A DNA stretch of 64,000 nt from Psoroptes ovis. Taxonomy: Eukaryota > Arthropoda > Arachnida > Sarcoptiformes > Psoroptidae. This document shows, one piece after another, positions 32,816 to 48,100 of this stretch. The stretch lies in contig PQWQ01000026.1 in the NCBI GenBank assembly GCA_002943765.1, positions 496,001 to 560,000 on the forward strand, written 5' to 3'. Position 1 is the first letter of the stretch, and each line of letters opens with the position of its first letter. The notes beneath the pieces are model-generated. The model was not told where the DNA came from. It did not search any database and worked only from the letters and a program-made list of their open reading frames with translations. The position numbers and the translations under genes are program-made.

Positions 32816-35707
32816 TAATAATAATAATAATAATAATATGATTGAATTAAATCGATCGATCCATCGATTCAAAGCCATCATCATCATCTTATTCCTTATA
32901 TATTAGATCGATTGATTTGGAATTCTTTTAGGGCACAATTTTTATTTAGTTATTTTATTTGTTTTCATTCATTCATTTATTTTCATATATTTCATATAAT
33001 ATTTCCAACTATATTTTCTTTCAATGTTTGTATATGAATTCATGTTTGAACAACAACAACAACAACAGAAGCAAAAACAACGCGAAACAATCTAATAGAT
33101 TTGATGACAATAATAATGATAATAATGATATTAATTTTATTAGAGTAATGAGTATAATGATGATGATTGCTTGAAATTAAATTTATTTTGATTTATTTTG
33201 ATTTTTTTGAAAAGTTTATTTTGCGAGAAGTTTAACAACGAAAACAACTACGATAGTATTTGCCCGGCAAATAATAGTACCGTCGAAATATATATTGCCT
33301 CGGGGAACTATTTACTAAATCATTTTGATTCAATGAAAGAATTTCATTTTTTTTCCCATCGATTGATTAATTGATTTATGGCACAATTTTCATTTTTCAA
33401 AATCTGAAATCGAATGTTAAAATTGATAATTTCAGATTTGGGAAATAGATTTATTTTTTTTATCATAGATTTATCATGCATTTACCGCAAGCAAATTCAC
33501 GACAAATCCCATTTTGATTTTGTCAACGTTAATCGCTTTTTTTCAGACGATTCAGCACTGAATAGTGAAAATAGCCACAGGATACAAAAATGGCCAGGTA
33601 ATGGAACAAGTGAAATTCATATGTCTAATTTTCAATCGAAATGATTTAGATTTTATGGGACATTTTTTTATCGTGATATTTTGCTCGATAAACATGGCAA
33701 ATATTCGAATGGAATTCCGTGAAAAAAAAATGCTCGATTTTCCATGTCAAAAAATGATTTCAGTTTTCAGGTGCGAAATTCTTTGGAATTTTGAAAATTT
33801 CGATTTCAAATGAAATATTACCAGAATTATATTACTGATAATCAGTTTATTTTTTATTTTTATTTTTTTCAGTACACAAATTCAGTGTAAATTATTGTGT
33901 AAATTTTGCTTTTTTTTTGATTGGAAATTTCCACGACAATTCACACACACATACACAGATTCACAACGATTCGGCTAGACCAGAATCTAGGTATTATACA
34001 ACTAGTTCCAGGTACTTTTGTATTTGAATAAGGCAGGTATCTGAATGAAAATGTATCAATTGATATGGGACATAGGAAATAGTTTGTATGAAATTCCGAA
34101 GAATTTGGTCATCATTGACACATTCAAAGTCAATGTTTGAGTCGAGCTTCACAAATACACATCTAAATGAATCAAAATGAATCAATAATACATTTCAAAA
34201 ATATAAATAAACATGTACCTAAATGTAAATAAACATGTACCTAAATATATAAATACACATGAACCCAAATATTTAAAAATTTCAAGTCTCTTTTTCGGCT
34301 TTTTTCAGTTATTTTTGGCAATAATATTACTCGGGCCCTAATAATAACGATGATGATTTTATTAATTAAATTGTTAATAAAAATTTTCAAATTTAAAGTA
34401 AAAATAGAATAAAAATAGAATAAAATATCGAGCAAACATCATAATAATAATGATAATTGAATTGAATTAAATATATATATATTCGGCAATTTCGATCGAT
34501 GAAAAAGTGAGCATTATAATATTGGAATAATACATTGAATAAAAATAATGATAATAAATGAATGAAATGACTAAAAATTATGAATAGAAATATTAATACG
34601 AAATAAAATGGAAATAATACGAAATAAACAAAAAATCGAATAATACGAAACAAAATCCAATTGTTGATGCCATTTCCTATAGCATCATCCAATTGCTGTC
34701 GATGTTTTCGTCGTTTAATAATAATATTTTTATTCTTCATATAATCATTATAAAAATAATGAGAAATAATGCAGAAATAATGCCTTTTGTTCAAATACAT
34801 TCATTTCTCAAGCAATTCGGAATCAATTGGAAAAATTGGAAATTTTGCCGTTTCCGTCAATTACACAACGAATAATCAGTGGGGAAAACAAATGATGATG
34901 ATGAATGAAATAATCATAAAAATAATCAGATGAAAATGAAAACTTGTGCTTTGCTCCATCTCTCTCTCTCTCTTTGTGTATGGACATGTCTATAGTATAT
35001 AAATGTGAAAATTGTTCCAAGAATTGCTCATCATATGCCATTGATTCATGTAATTCATAATTCAATGATATAAATATTTAGTTCAATTCAGAAACATTTA
35101 TTCAAACATTAAACATTCGCAAAAATCATGGCAAATATCATGGGGAATATCATGGGGAATATTAGCGATTCACATGTCCAATGATAATGACGATGATGGT
35201 GATAATAAATACTCTTTTTTTTGGTCATTTTTATTTGGAAAAATGTCCATTTCCATCTCATTTTTATTTGATCAGTGTTGTAATAAGCATAAAACAGATG
35301 AATTCGATGAAAAACAAATGACCAGAAATTACGAATACCAGGAAAAAATTTAAAAGTTTTGCTCATTTAAATGGTGATAATAATAATTTCAATGGAAATG
35401 AATGAATAAATATGTTTGAAACTTTATGAAAATCGCCATAAACATTACGATAAACATAAGCATCATGAGCATATTCAGCAACAATTTGAATGTGAATAAA
35501 TATTGAATCGGGAATTGGATGAATTTCGATTTTTTTTTTATAAAGAAAATGAAACGATTTCTAAAGTTTCAAATTGAATGTTAATGCGTGATTCATTCAT
35601 TCATTCATTCATTCATTTGTGATCAAAATCAAAACAATTCGTGTGTGAGATCAATTTGCAAATAATCAAATTTGTCAATAATCATTACAATAATAATCAT
35701 AATAATA

Positions 35708-35789
35708 ATAGTTTGTCCGCAAAGTTTTTGGCCGCTTATTTCATAGAAAATCATTAGTGAAATTGGCTAGAACTTTTCGGACAAACTAA
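35708..35789 (+). mobile_element. mini mariner-like MITE, copy 9
   Basis: 82 bp, degraded B-like copy (GTTTGTCCGCAAAGTTTTTG ... AGAACTTTTCGGACAAACTAA). Confidence 0.75.
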
Positions 35790-36157
35790 TAATAATAATA
35801 ATAATGAACAATTGATACGACGACATGTACGACAATATTTAATTAAATATTAAAACAAGTTTTTCCTGTGAAAAATCTCGTATTTGCTTATTTGATATTC
35901 ATATTTATTATTATTATTATCATTATTTAAATACAGACTAATGAGTAATCTATATTTGAAAATGATACTAATAATAATTGCAATGATAATGATAATGATA
36001 ATAATAGGAATTCAATCGAAAAAAAAAATGAAATCATTAAACAGGAATTATTGTGTTCCTATTTTTGTATTTAAACATTGACTATTAACTACAATTATAA
36101 TGCAATCATGGTTAAGCAATAATAGTGGATAGACGCCAAGATAGATGAATAGAAATA

Positions 36158-36238
36158 TTAGGCAAGTCCCATAAGTTCTTGCCGATTATATCGTAGGGAA
36201 TCATAGGAAAAACGGCAACAACTTATGGGACAACCCAA
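36158..36238 (+). mobile_element. mini mariner-like MITE, copy 10
   Basis: 81 bp. CCCATAAGTTCTTGCC left end, type B interior (GATTATATCGTAGGGAATCA) and TTATGGGACAACCCAA right end. Confidence 0.85.
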
Positions 36239-37309
36239 TAATGACAGAGATGATAATAGATAAATAAATAGACATAGAAAGATACACATAAAGAGTTAAT
36301 ACAAACAAAATATTAACAATTGCAGAATTCAACTTTTTGATTTTCAACCTCAATGAATTTTCTGTGTTATGTAAATTAGGACTATAGAAATTTGATTATT
36401 TTTGCATCAGGGTGTTTGCTTGTGTGTGTGTTTTGCATAATTTTTTAATTTTGCCATATGATTTTCGTACAAAAAAAAATGATTTATAATATGATAAATA
36501 TACAAACATTCAGTATTATTTCAAATTCAAATATATATAACGAATTCACATAGAAATTTAAAATGACATGTATCAAATTACATCACAAACAAACAAAACA
36601 AACCAAATATGCAATTCAAGTTTCAATATTTGTTTGCATAATCTGGTAAATAATGATAATAATAATAATAATAATGATAATATCATCAGTATTAATCTGT
36701 GTACATCTTTCATTGTAGAAATGGAATGAAAATGAAATAAAAAGACTGAAATGAAACGAAATGAAATAATATCATTTTGATTCATTTTAATTAAATATCA
36801 TTTTTTATATTTTTTCATTTTATTATTTCAAATGAAGCAAACACTATTCACACAAACAAAATCCATTTGAAATGACACATTTTTCTTTCATTTCATTTAT
36901 AAATGATTTCAAATGTGTGTATTTTTCATAATATATTTTGCTCTATTTTTGCTCTATTTGAAAACTGTCGAATGATCCCGGATATGTGTGTGTGAATTAT
37001 GGAAAATTTAGGGGTTATAGTTCTGGTGAATTAAGTGATGGAAGAAAATTTTTTGTGTTTATTATTTGCTCAGTGATGATGAAATTGAATTCAAGAAAGA
37101 AATATATCTGTTTGGGTTTGTAAGCTCATATATTTAGAAGCAAAGTAGGTACTATCCTATTTTGCGGTACATCATAAAATAAATGAATTTTCACCCTGGA
37201 AATTAAAATTGAACGGAAATTCATATAAAAAAAATTTCGAGAAAAGGAAACGAAAACTAAAATGATTTTATTTCATGTTTTATTGTTATCATTTCTTAAA
37301 GAATCTATT

Positions 37310-37391
37310 CTAGGTTGTACGAAAAGTTAATTACCGCTTAATCAAATAGAGTTGTTCATGAAAATCGTCGAGAACTTTTCGGACAACCTAA
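37310..37391 (-). mobile_element. mini mariner-like MITE, copy 11
   Basis: 82 bp, reverse type A (AGGTTGTACGAAAAGTTAAT ... GAGAACTTTTCGGACAACCT). Confidence 0.85.
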
Positions 37392-38601
37392 TATATTTTA
37401 ACGTGTGTGCGAATGTATCTCATTCATTCATTCAATTAAACAATCAAAACACTTTTTCGATCCCGAATGACATATCATCATCATTAATCACAATGAACGC
37501 TATGATTTGATAATTCATTAAAAGTGGGTTATACATGTTAATGAATTCACGAATATCGTTAGGTGGAAATTGAAGCAAAAAAAAGTTCCTGAATTGATTT
37601 ACGAATTTCAATAATTCATGAACAATAAAAAAAATAAAAAAAACACCATCATTGAACTTGATAAATTCACATTAATACACAAAGTCAATTAAATTGAATC
37701 AAATCAAAAGATTTGAATGGAATAATTTCATTTTTCTCATTCAATTCAAATTCAATTTCTTTAAACTTTTCAAATGTTGGCTTCACTGCATTGCATTTTT
37801 TTCTATTTTTTTCAAAAGTTTAAATTCAATTTCAATGAGAAGCAATAATTGTAAAGCAAAAACGAATGAACAAAGCAAAAAAATAGTAAATTAACACTGA
37901 AAATTGATTGAAAATGAATACATATCAAAGGATGGGGATGGAGGTGAGGATATTCACGAATAAATTAATGATTTTGAACGAAAAAAAAAAAAAACGATTC
38001 GAAGCCTTGTCATTTGCGATTGAAAACAGTGTCATTTGAAATTTGAATAATTTGAATTTTTTCTCGATTCAATTTTGAATTGGTGCTCGTTTAATGATGT
38101 TTTTCTTCTATTCATTTCGAGCTCTACCATGTCATATAAGCACTCACACATATACAATCATAATAATGATAATTATTATGATTTTGAAAATTGTAAATTA
38201 TGAAAATTTACCATTTTTCCGCCATCATCATCATCATCATTAATTCACTCACCCTCAACATTTTGAAAAAACATTTTCACCCACACCACGACAACGAAAA
38301 AAAAACCCAACCTAATATACATGTCATCAAGTGCTGCATGTATTGTATCGTTGTCGTTGGCGTTTGTATGAGTTGTATATTCAACAACGATTATATCATT
38401 ATTATTATGATTTGAAATGTTTTCCATGTTTTTCAAATGATAATTACAACCTTTTTTCCTTTCGCTTCGTTTCAATTGTCGAATTTATGGAAATATGAAA
38501 AATATAATGAAATATCATTTAATAATATAAAACATAATGTGAATTCATGTGTATACAACGAAACAGAAAAAAACTTTTGATAATTATCATTGGCTAAAAT
38601 A

Positions 38602-38686
38602 TTAAGGGTTTGTCCGAAAAATTCATCCCGCTTAATCTGGATAGAGTTGGCGATGTAAATCGGCCAGTACTTTACGGACAACCTAA
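38602..38686 (-). mobile_element. mini mariner-like MITE, copy 12
   Basis: 85 bp, reverse type A (GGGTTTGTCCGAAAAATTCA ... CCAGTACTTTACGGACAACC). Confidence 0.8.
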
Positions 38687-38862
38687 TACAATAACAAGCA
38701 AATAACAAGCAAACAAACAAACAAACAAAACGATTATTGCAAGAATTTATAGGGGAGACGACTTATTATTTGAGGCTGGAAAAAATTTCATTCATTCATT
38801 TTTTTTTTCTCCAAAAGCAATTCATTTATATCATTAAATATGATTATGATGGCACATGTATA

Positions 38863-38864
<2 letters not shown>

Positions 38865-38900
<36 letters not shown>
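38865..38900. repeat. (AC)18 microsatellite
   Basis: Uninterrupted dinucleotide run of about 36 bp. Confidence 0.97.
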
Positions 38901-38903
<3 letters not shown>

Positions 38904-40175
38904 TTCACACAAACACACAAAAACTAACACATTCATTAAACATTGGCAGCCATTTTTTGGATATTTCATGTGATATTTGACTTTTGGATTGAATCGATTG
39001 AAACAAGCAGAGAAAGTGATAGAAAATGATAGCGAGAAACGAGAAAAATTGTCATTTTTAAATGTGAAAATGTGTGTGTGCATTATATGGGCATATAATG
39101 TATTTTGGTGTATGTATGTTTTAAATGCATGTATTAAGCAATGTATTAGTATAAGCAAATGTATTAGTACCACATACGAAGACTACCAAAAAGCTGAAGA
39201 AGAAGAAGATGAAATCGACATAATTGGCAATGGATTTTAGCTTTTATTTTATTTTTTTCGATATTTTTTACATTCATTAATAATTATAAATGAACTATCG
39301 AACTATAAATGTCGAGAGGACTATCGTTTTTTCTGCGAAAAACATTTTATTTTATTTTATTTTCTTTCTCGAAAAAAATACAAAAAATTCGTCGTTTTAA
39401 TGGGTTTTCATATTGGTTTTACAATCTACAGTCAAATCGAGAGATTTTTCGATATTTTTCCAATTTTCAGATATTTTTCTCAGTCTCAAATTCCATTTAA
39501 TTTCGATTTTTTTTAATGATTCATTACTTCGTAGATACTTTTGGGTTCATTTTTTTTTCGTTAATGATGATGATGATGATGATGATAATGATGAGTTAAA
39601 TTAAGAAAAAATAAAAATAAATATTTCATTTGTTATTACCATCATTCATTTATTGATCAAAGATGTCCCTTTGATGATGATGATCACAGTCAATCAGTCA
39701 ATTTAAGCGTGTGTTTTCATTATTTTGGTCTGATTTGGTCTTAATTGAGCCTCAAATAATGATTTTTGATTGCAATTAAAAAAAATGTAGACTTTTTCTT
39801 CTTATTTGGAAATGATTATCATTGATTATCATCGTTATCATTGATGATCATACATCATTTTTCGAATGAAAAATAGAATGAAATAATTGCAAATCAAATC
39901 GAATATATAATCGAATTCATTCAATTCAAATTCATATAATAACAACTCAATAATAATAATAATGATGATGATAATGGGAAGATAATGGAAGACATTTAAT
40001 CCATATTCTTAGGTCTATTATTTGATAATTTTCAAAGACCATTTTCAGAATTTATCTTTGAAAAAAAAGAGAATTTATCTTTGAAAAAAAATTGAAATAG
40101 ATTATCCTACGAGATTGAATTTCTTCGGAAATCGAGGCCAGAAAATTCTTGAGAAACAATTTCATATATTTATTC

Positions 40176-40256
40176 CGAGGTTGTCCGAAAAGTTTATTCC
40201 GCTTAATCGAATTGAGTTGCTCAAGAAAATCGGCCAGAACTTTTCGGACAACCTAA
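40176..40256 (-). mobile_element. mini mariner-like MITE, copy 13
   Basis: 81 bp, reverse type A, well preserved: AGGTTGTCCGAAAAGTTTAT, TTGAGTTGCTCAAGAAAATC, GAACTTTTCGGACAACCTAA. Confidence 0.92.
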
Positions 40257-41098
40257 TATATATGAAAAGATATATGAGAATATAATTACATATGAAAAAG
40301 AAGTGAATTGTTTTTTTCCAATGTCATTTCATGACAAATTTGAATGTCAGCAAAATAAGAAAAAAAATGATGATGAAGATGATAACATAAGAAACGCTCA
40401 TCATTTCTTAATATTCGAGCAACGACAAGGATTTAATCAAAAGTATGGAAGTGTATGGAAGTATATGAGAGTATATGAAGTATTTGATGTCAAATATGAA
40501 GTCAAAAATTATCAAAATTCAAAATTTAAAAATTGTTTTTATTCTATTCTATGAAAGAAATTCAATATTTTGACACATTTTTTTTTGTAGACGAAGAAAA
40601 TGAAATGAAATAAGAAATAAGAAATTTCAAAAACACTTAATAATGCTTGACATGTTATTCCAATGCATTTCTAATGGTTTTTGGCTGTTGTTGTTTGTTT
40701 GTTTTTATTAGTTGAAAAATAAATGCCTGATGATGCTTTTCAAACATTCGGAGCTGCCGCTATTACTGGTTGACATTCAATTAAATCAATCATTTTTTTT
40801 AAAGTAAAAAAAAATGTTTTTTTTTCATTTATTTTTTCAAATATTCATTTTAGATATTTCAATGGAAATCATTAGTGAAATCGGAATCGACATTCATTTT
40901 CTATAGATTGGTGCTTTATTTGAAAATATTAAACGAAATAATATACATAATGAAAGATTTCAAATAACTTATGAATGTTTATTGCCTTATTATTGACTAT
41001 GAATAATTCAAAGATGAATAAATCAAATTATATTTGAAATTTGTATTTGAATTATTATTTATTAAGTATTTCTCCAAATGGAATATTAGTATTTTTCA

Positions 41099-41125
41099 AT
41101 GGCCAATTATGGATACATTTTATAA
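41099..41125 (+). promoter_or_regulatory. short upstream ORF overlapping the GPCR start codon
   Basis: ATGGCCAATTATGGATACAT... gives an 8-codon ORF ending TAA at 41125 in a different frame from, and overlapping, the receptor ATG at 41109. Its context (CAATGG) has G at +4. It exists in mRNA only if transcription includes 41099; the AG at about 41087 (AATATTAG) could be a 5'UTR acceptor. Confidence 0.4.
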
Positions 41126-42160
41126 TAATTTAATGATGAACAACAACGAACAACACCAACAACAACAGCTACAACAACAATTGATTGATGATCCATTACA
41201 ATATCAACAACAGCAACAACATGCAAATACTTTATTCGATTCATCATCATCATCAGCATCATCATCATTATTATCGATGCAAAATAATACAAATACGAAT
41301 GTAAATGATTATATTTATTATTATGGTGATATATTTCAAAATTTAAATCATGAATATCGTTCAATACATGGCTATTTAAGCTTGGTTGTTTGCGTGTTTG
41401 GTATCGTAGCGAATGTATTGAATATTATTGTGCTGACAAGGTAAATCTTTATTTGTTTTCGTGGGTGAAATAATCGATTAGTTTTGAAATACTCTCTTTT
41501 CAAACAGAAAAAATATGGAATCACCGACCAATACAATATTGACCGGTGTAGCTGTATCAGATTTATTGGTAATAGCATCATTTCTGCCATATGTCATTCA
41601 TAATTATATACGCACCGAAGTACCTGATGAACATAAATATAATTATGGTTGGGCAGTGTTTACACTGTTTCATGCACATAATACAGTGCTGTTTCATACC
41701 ATTTCGATATGGTTGACAGTATTGTTGGCTGTATGGAGATATTTTACCGTCAGGTAAGCAACCAAAAACAAAAGACTATAGAATTCTTACTATTTACAAA
41801 TGTAGGAAAAAAAACAAAAATACTTGGAAATAATGGAAGAAAAACGGTGGAAAACTTTCCATTATTAAAATTAAAAAAAAAATGAAAAAATGAAAATAAT
41901 ATTATCACATATGCATGAAGGGTCGTGTTTGGTGTGTGTTAGTGTGTCTATGTATTATGTTAGTGTGTATATGAATAAGAATTTTGATTGATTTGTTTTA
42001 AATTCTCTGAATTGAAATATTTTCAAAATTTTGAAAAATGAAATTCAGAAGAATGAAATGGAATGGAATGAAATTGAAAATGAAAAATGAAATGAAATTA
42101 AAGATAATGAAAAATTGAGAAAGAAAAATAAAGTAAAATATTAAAAAATTGCATTTCATA

Positions 42161-42195
<35 letters not shown>

Positions 42196-45100
42196 ATTCC
42201 ATTTCTAAAATATGAATATTTTTCATTTTCAATTTTATTAGATTGTTCGAAAAGTTCTGGCCGATTTTCTTTGACAACACTATTGTAATTAATCGGAATG
42301 AACTTTTCGTACAGCTTAATATTTTATATATTTTCTCTCTCTGTGTCATAGACACATTCATAAATACATTCTAAAAAAATGTACATATCATAAATTTCCA
42401 TCGATTTCATATTCATTCAAGTTATTATTTATTTCATTCCACATTCAGTCGTACAGTAGTAAGGATAATAATAATGATAGTTATAGTGTTTACACTGTAA
42501 TGTGGCAAATTTTTCCGAATAACCGATAACGACAATCAAAAATCATGGAAAAAAAAGAAGAAACTTTGACTGTCAGAAATAGTGATTATAAAAAGTATAA
42601 CAAATATAATAAATGAAAAATGAAATAAAATATTAGGTTGTCCGAAAAGTTCTGGTTGATTTTTATGCAGCAACTCTATTGATTAAGCCGAATGAACTTT
42701 TCGGACAACTTTGATAAATGAAACTTGGAGAACATTTCTGCCAATCGAACAAAAAATGTTTTGATACGAAAATTTATGAATATTGTTTGATTAGTGAAGA
42801 ATTGTTATTCGTAAATTACGAAACACAATGAAATAAATGAGATACACAGGATCATGAGAATCCAATGTAAAAAAATGCCAGTGAAATGGAAACATGTGAA
42901 ACGGAATGAAATCGAAAACTTTTTGTTTTAAGCCAGCACAAAGAAAAAATGAAATTATGATTTGAAAATGAACCCACTATACAGATACACAGATAGATAG
43001 TTTTGAGTTTCTGATATATCTGGACATATTTCACTGAAGAAAAAAATTAGGGCCCAAAAAAAAAATTATGAAAAACAAACACACAAATGATTATCAAACA
43101 CAAAGACTATAGTTGCTGGTTTTTTTTTGTTCTGGTTGTCATATACTTTATCATTAACTGTGCGAAATGAAAAAAAAAAGTTTTGCCACACACACATACA
43201 CACACAATTCATAAAGGTATAGACCTTCAAATAATAATAATAATATTACGAATATAAAATATGATTATTCACGTTCAAAATTTCAAAATGAATTCAAACC
43301 ATGATGCTAAACCAGAATAACATGAATAATTACGTCCAGTAACCAGTACAAGCAGTAATTTCTGTTTCATTGGAGGTTTCTCCTACATGTCCAAAGCATG
43401 TCCAAACTTACAAACAATCATTGATAATTGTAATAGATGATAATAATAATAATGAACTGAATAATGATATGATATTGGATGGAAAGATGATCTAAATTAT
43501 TTCAAATATTGCGTGATTGAATTAAATTAAAACTTTTTTTTTTTTGTTTGTTATGGGAGAGAGAAATCCTTGAAATTTCACAGATTTTTCGCATGGATTT
43601 TATTCATATTTTTCAAAAATAATGCATTTCTAATGGAAATTTTTCATTTTTTTCCACTTTTTCCCGTACCTAACCACCAAAACCATTCCAAAAAAAAAAA
43701 AAAAAAACAATCATAGAACACCATTACAAACTCGTACACTGTTAACAATTAAACGTGCAAGGCTATACATTTTATTGGTATATTTAATTGTACCAATATT
43801 TTGTGTACCCGTATTCATTACATTCACTATTCATCCAATAACGGCTATCAATCAATATCATGAAAATATTTCAATTTATACGGTAAGTTTTTGTTTTATT
43901 ATTTTTTAAATTTCGATTAATTTTCAAAGTTTGCATTCAAATTTGATTCATTTAAATTTAAAATTTTGACTAAATTCTGACTGAATGAGAGATACAGAAC
44001 ACAATACACGATTTCAATGTTTCACTGCATCTTCATTGTTTGAATTTCGAGATTTGGAATTTTCAAATCTCTATTCGATGAACAGCTTTTCGATTTTAGC
44101 GGGAAATTTTTTAATTAAAATGAAAATTTTTAAAATCATCATTAATCACTTGATAGAATTTGAATTTTCAAAGAAAAATTTACAGAGAATTATTCCCAGA
44201 ATAATTCACAAATATAAAAGGCATTAAATAACTATTAAAAAAAACAAATGAAATGATTGTAGAATTATCGTAATATTATTATTGTTATTAACCCTTTGGC
44301 ATATTAAATAGTGTCGTTTTTTTTTCCTATTCAATACGGAAATTAACAATTAAACGTATTAATTATAAGCCATTTAAATAAAAATGTTTGAAAATTTGGC
44401 AAAGAAAAAAAATCGAATAAAATCGAAAATAAAAATCCAATTCCAAAGCACATTCTACCCACACATAAATATATTAGGACGTCCGGAAAGTTTTAGCCGA
44501 TTTTCATGAACAACTCTATTGAATAAGCCGAATGAACATTTCGGACAGCTTAATACACAAATACAGACCATGCTGGAAATGTATATTTCACAGAATAATA
44601 TTCTCTCCCCTCAAACAAAACAATTCAAAATACAATTGGATCAAATAATTCGTATGTGATTTAATTTTTCGTTCGTTCGTTCGTCAATTACTCTTTTTTT
44701 ACGAATTCGATACACGTTCTTATGATCGACACACACAAAGCAAAGCATTCTGATCCATAAAGCACAAATTATACAATAAAATACACAGAATAAATACGTG
44801 TGTGTGTGTGTCTGTAAACGTTGTGTATTTAAAGATATATCGAAAGATATTCCGAAGAGAATCATATAACAATGAAATTTGAAGATCGGAAAAACGAAGA
44901 ATTCATAAACTTCAAATTACATTTTCATACATTTATTCAAACATTCATTCATTCGTTCATACAATTTTATTTCATTTCAATTTCTATTATTAAATAAATG
45001 AAAAAAAAAATATGAGAAAAAACGAAAAATCAATCCAAGCAAACAAATGATTTACAAATCATAGCATATAAAATAGCGAAGAAGAAACAAGAAAAGAAAA

Positions 45101-48100
45101 TATTTAGAAATATTTTGGCTGTCCGAAAAGTTTGCACCGCTTTATCGATAGAGTTGCTCAGGAAAATCGGTCAGAACTTTTCGTACAGCCTTAGTAGAAA
45201 ATTCAATTTTTTTCCATTTTCATTCGATGAAATTCGAGAGATGAAATAATAATAATAAAAAATATGAAAATATGAAAATAAAAAATTGAATTTTTTTTTC
45301 CCATTTTCAAGAGGGCCATTCAAGAATGTTTAAGAAAAATTTCATTTTTCTTCATAAAAATGGTAAAAATTCTAAGCAAAATTCAAATCAAAATGCCATA
45401 AAATCAATGATAGAACCGAATACACACAAACAAGAACACAATACCACGGTACATGAAATACAAATACAAATACAAATAATAATAATACAAGCCGAAAGAA
45501 ATGCAATAAAACATCGACATTTTTTTTTTGATTCATTTCAAGTCATTTCGTAAGGCCAAAAAATTTTTATATTCAAGTTTCTAAAAATATTTTATAATAT
45601 ATTAGGTTGTCCAGAAAGTTTTGGCCGATTTTCAAATGAACAAGCCTATTGATTGAACGGAATGAACTTTTCGGACAACCTAATAATATTTACCAAATAT
45701 TTACCAATATTTCGTGTATACAACCATTTAGTATTTTTAGGGGTGTATTTGTATTTGTATTTGTTTGTTTGTTTGTGTATTGACAAATATCATTTTTTTC
45801 AAAAAAAAAAAAAAAACCGACCGACGACAATCGATTCGAAACATTTTCCATTTCGATTGTTTATTCATTTTTTATTTATTTTTGATTTGATTTCATTTTA
45901 TTTCATTTGAATATATGAAATATATGAAATATATGAATGCTTTATGCGAACAACAACAACAACAACAATAATAATAAGGATATCAATAACAACGACAACA
46001 ACAACAACATTGAACGATAAACGACAAATAAATAAGAATTTTTTATTTTAATATTGGGTTGTCCGTAAAGTTCTAGCCAATTTTCATTAGCAACTCTATT
46101 CAGAATAAGCGGAATTGATTTTTCGGACAACCTAAAAGAGAAATCAAATCAAAAAAATACATCAAACAATCAGAATGATCAATTTTAGATGATTTTTGAA
46201 TTTTTATTTTTATTTTTGAAAAATGAAAATGATACGAAAATATTAGCTTGTCCGAAAAGTTTTCATCGATTATATCGTAAGGAAATTATGAGAAAATCGG
46301 CAAGAACTTTTCGGACAACCTACTATGTACCATCAACCTACTATAATATTAAATAAATTCACCGAAAAAAAAATCGAAAAAACATAAATAAATAAATTTG
46401 AAATTTGTCTCCATAATTGTGCATTGTAGACCTTGCAATGTAGACCTTGTGCATTATTGGCGCTCATTATGTTGGCTCGACAACGGGTCGTATCGTAGAA
46501 ATGATCAAACTAACGAAATGATGATGATTTATAATGATACAATTTGTTTTGGAATTTTTTGAAAAATTTAAAAAAATTTCAAATATTTTTCCTCGTAACT
46601 TTGTATACGAAAAATTCGGAACCAACAAAACAATTTAAAAATAAATTTATATTTGAAATATTCCCATTCAATTGGTTGAGAGTTTTCAAAACTTTTAAGG
46701 ATGGAAACACTAAAGAATATCGAACGATAGATAGAATCGAAAGAAACATTTCAAAAAAAAGTCAAATCAAAGAACCTCAAAATGATATTATAGACCTGTC
46801 TCTGTCTCCTCTTTGCTTCGTTTATTGACAAAGAAAATAATTGTCTTTATTCGATCAATTCAAAACAAAAAAAAAAAAACAAAAAACATCAATGATACTT
46901 AGGTTGTCCGATAAGTTCTTGCCAATTTTCTAATGATTCTCTACGATATAATCGGCAAAAACTTTTTGGACAACCTAATACTTATAATAATAATGATAAA
47001 TCTATCGATGTGTGTGTGGTAGAAATTGAATGGATTGATTGGTTTCGTTTTTTTCGCTTGGTGGCTCCAATTAAGGTTTTGAAAAAATGAAAATTTTTTT
47101 TAAACTTTTAAAAAATCAATTGATCTTTTATCGATCCTTGCTATTATCGTGGCTATAAACGATAACTTGTAATTGGAGCATAAATCATAGGTTGTCCGAA
47201 AAGTTCATTTCGCTTTATCGATAGAGTTGCACATAAAAATCGGTCAGAACTTTTCGGACAATCTAATATTTTTGAAATGAAAGAATTTTTGCTTTTTTTT
47301 TTGATGATTGAATCGTTTTCTTCGTAACCCTACTACTAAAATGAATCAACGAAAAAAAATTTCAATTTAATTTTTTTAACAAAAGCAAAAAGGCAAAAGT
47401 CAATTTTCAAAGAATTTCCAATTCATTTATACCAAACAAAGAAGATAAAAACAAATTAAATTTTCATTTATTTATTTATTTTTTAATTTAATTCAATTTT
47501 GAGAAATTTCAATCAAATCATTTCATACATTTACTACTGCTGCTTCGGCTGATAGATTGTTTTTCAAAGCAAAAAATTGAAATTGTTTTAAATCAAAAGT
47601 GGAAATAAATAAATTGAAAAAATTGCTGAATCAAATCCCATTGACTTAAAGCCATTCATTCATCTGATACAATTTTCGAATACATACATATTAGGTTGTT
47701 CGAAAAGTTTTTACCAATTATATCGGTAAAGAATTATGAAGAAAATCGGCAAAAACTTTTCGAACAACCTAATATAACATTCATATCAAACAAAATAATG
47801 AATAGTTTTTTTTAAAAAAAATAATTTTTCAAATTAATTTTCGTAAAAATAAATCAATTTCAAAACAAAAAACAAAAAGAGAGTTTAAATTGGAATTCAA
47901 CATCATTTATTTCGTATCATTCATTCGTATTTCACTCATCATTCATCGAGCAATGATAAAGCATTTTTCCAAGCATTTTTTCCAAGCAAAAATGAGAGTT
48001 TTTTGTCCACTTTTTTTGTTCGAAATTCATCAATGCTTTATTCAATCAATTAATTTTTCGAAAATGGTCAAAAAAAAAAATTCATGCAGAGAGCCATATA

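Larger units (their letters stand above)
30473..41108. other. gene-poor region, rich in microsatellites and mini MITEs
   Basis: No coding gene supported in about 10.6 kb. Contents: TTGAA and CA/GAT/AAT simple repeats, ten mariner-like mini elements (31248-40256), an (AC)18 tract at 38865-38900, and many short ORFs from AT-rich or repeat DNA. It may include 5'UTR exons or regulatory DNA of the GPCR gene that starts at 41109. Confidence 0.5.
41754..43716 (+). other. GPCR intron 2 (about 2 kb)
   Basis: Starts GTAAGC and ends TCATAG, in phase with flanking exons (AG|A codon). AT-rich; holds two mini MITEs (42238-42319, 42633-42713) and an A tract just before the acceptor. Confidence 0.75.

Noticed and set aside
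34393..34800. 135-codon Phe/Tyr/Ile-rich minus-strand ORF
   Set aside because: Hydrophobic only because of AT-rich DNA; no family match, no splice context.
38844..39173. 109-codon ORF with Val-Cys repeats
   Set aside because: The repeat is the (AC)18 microsatellite read as GTGTGT.
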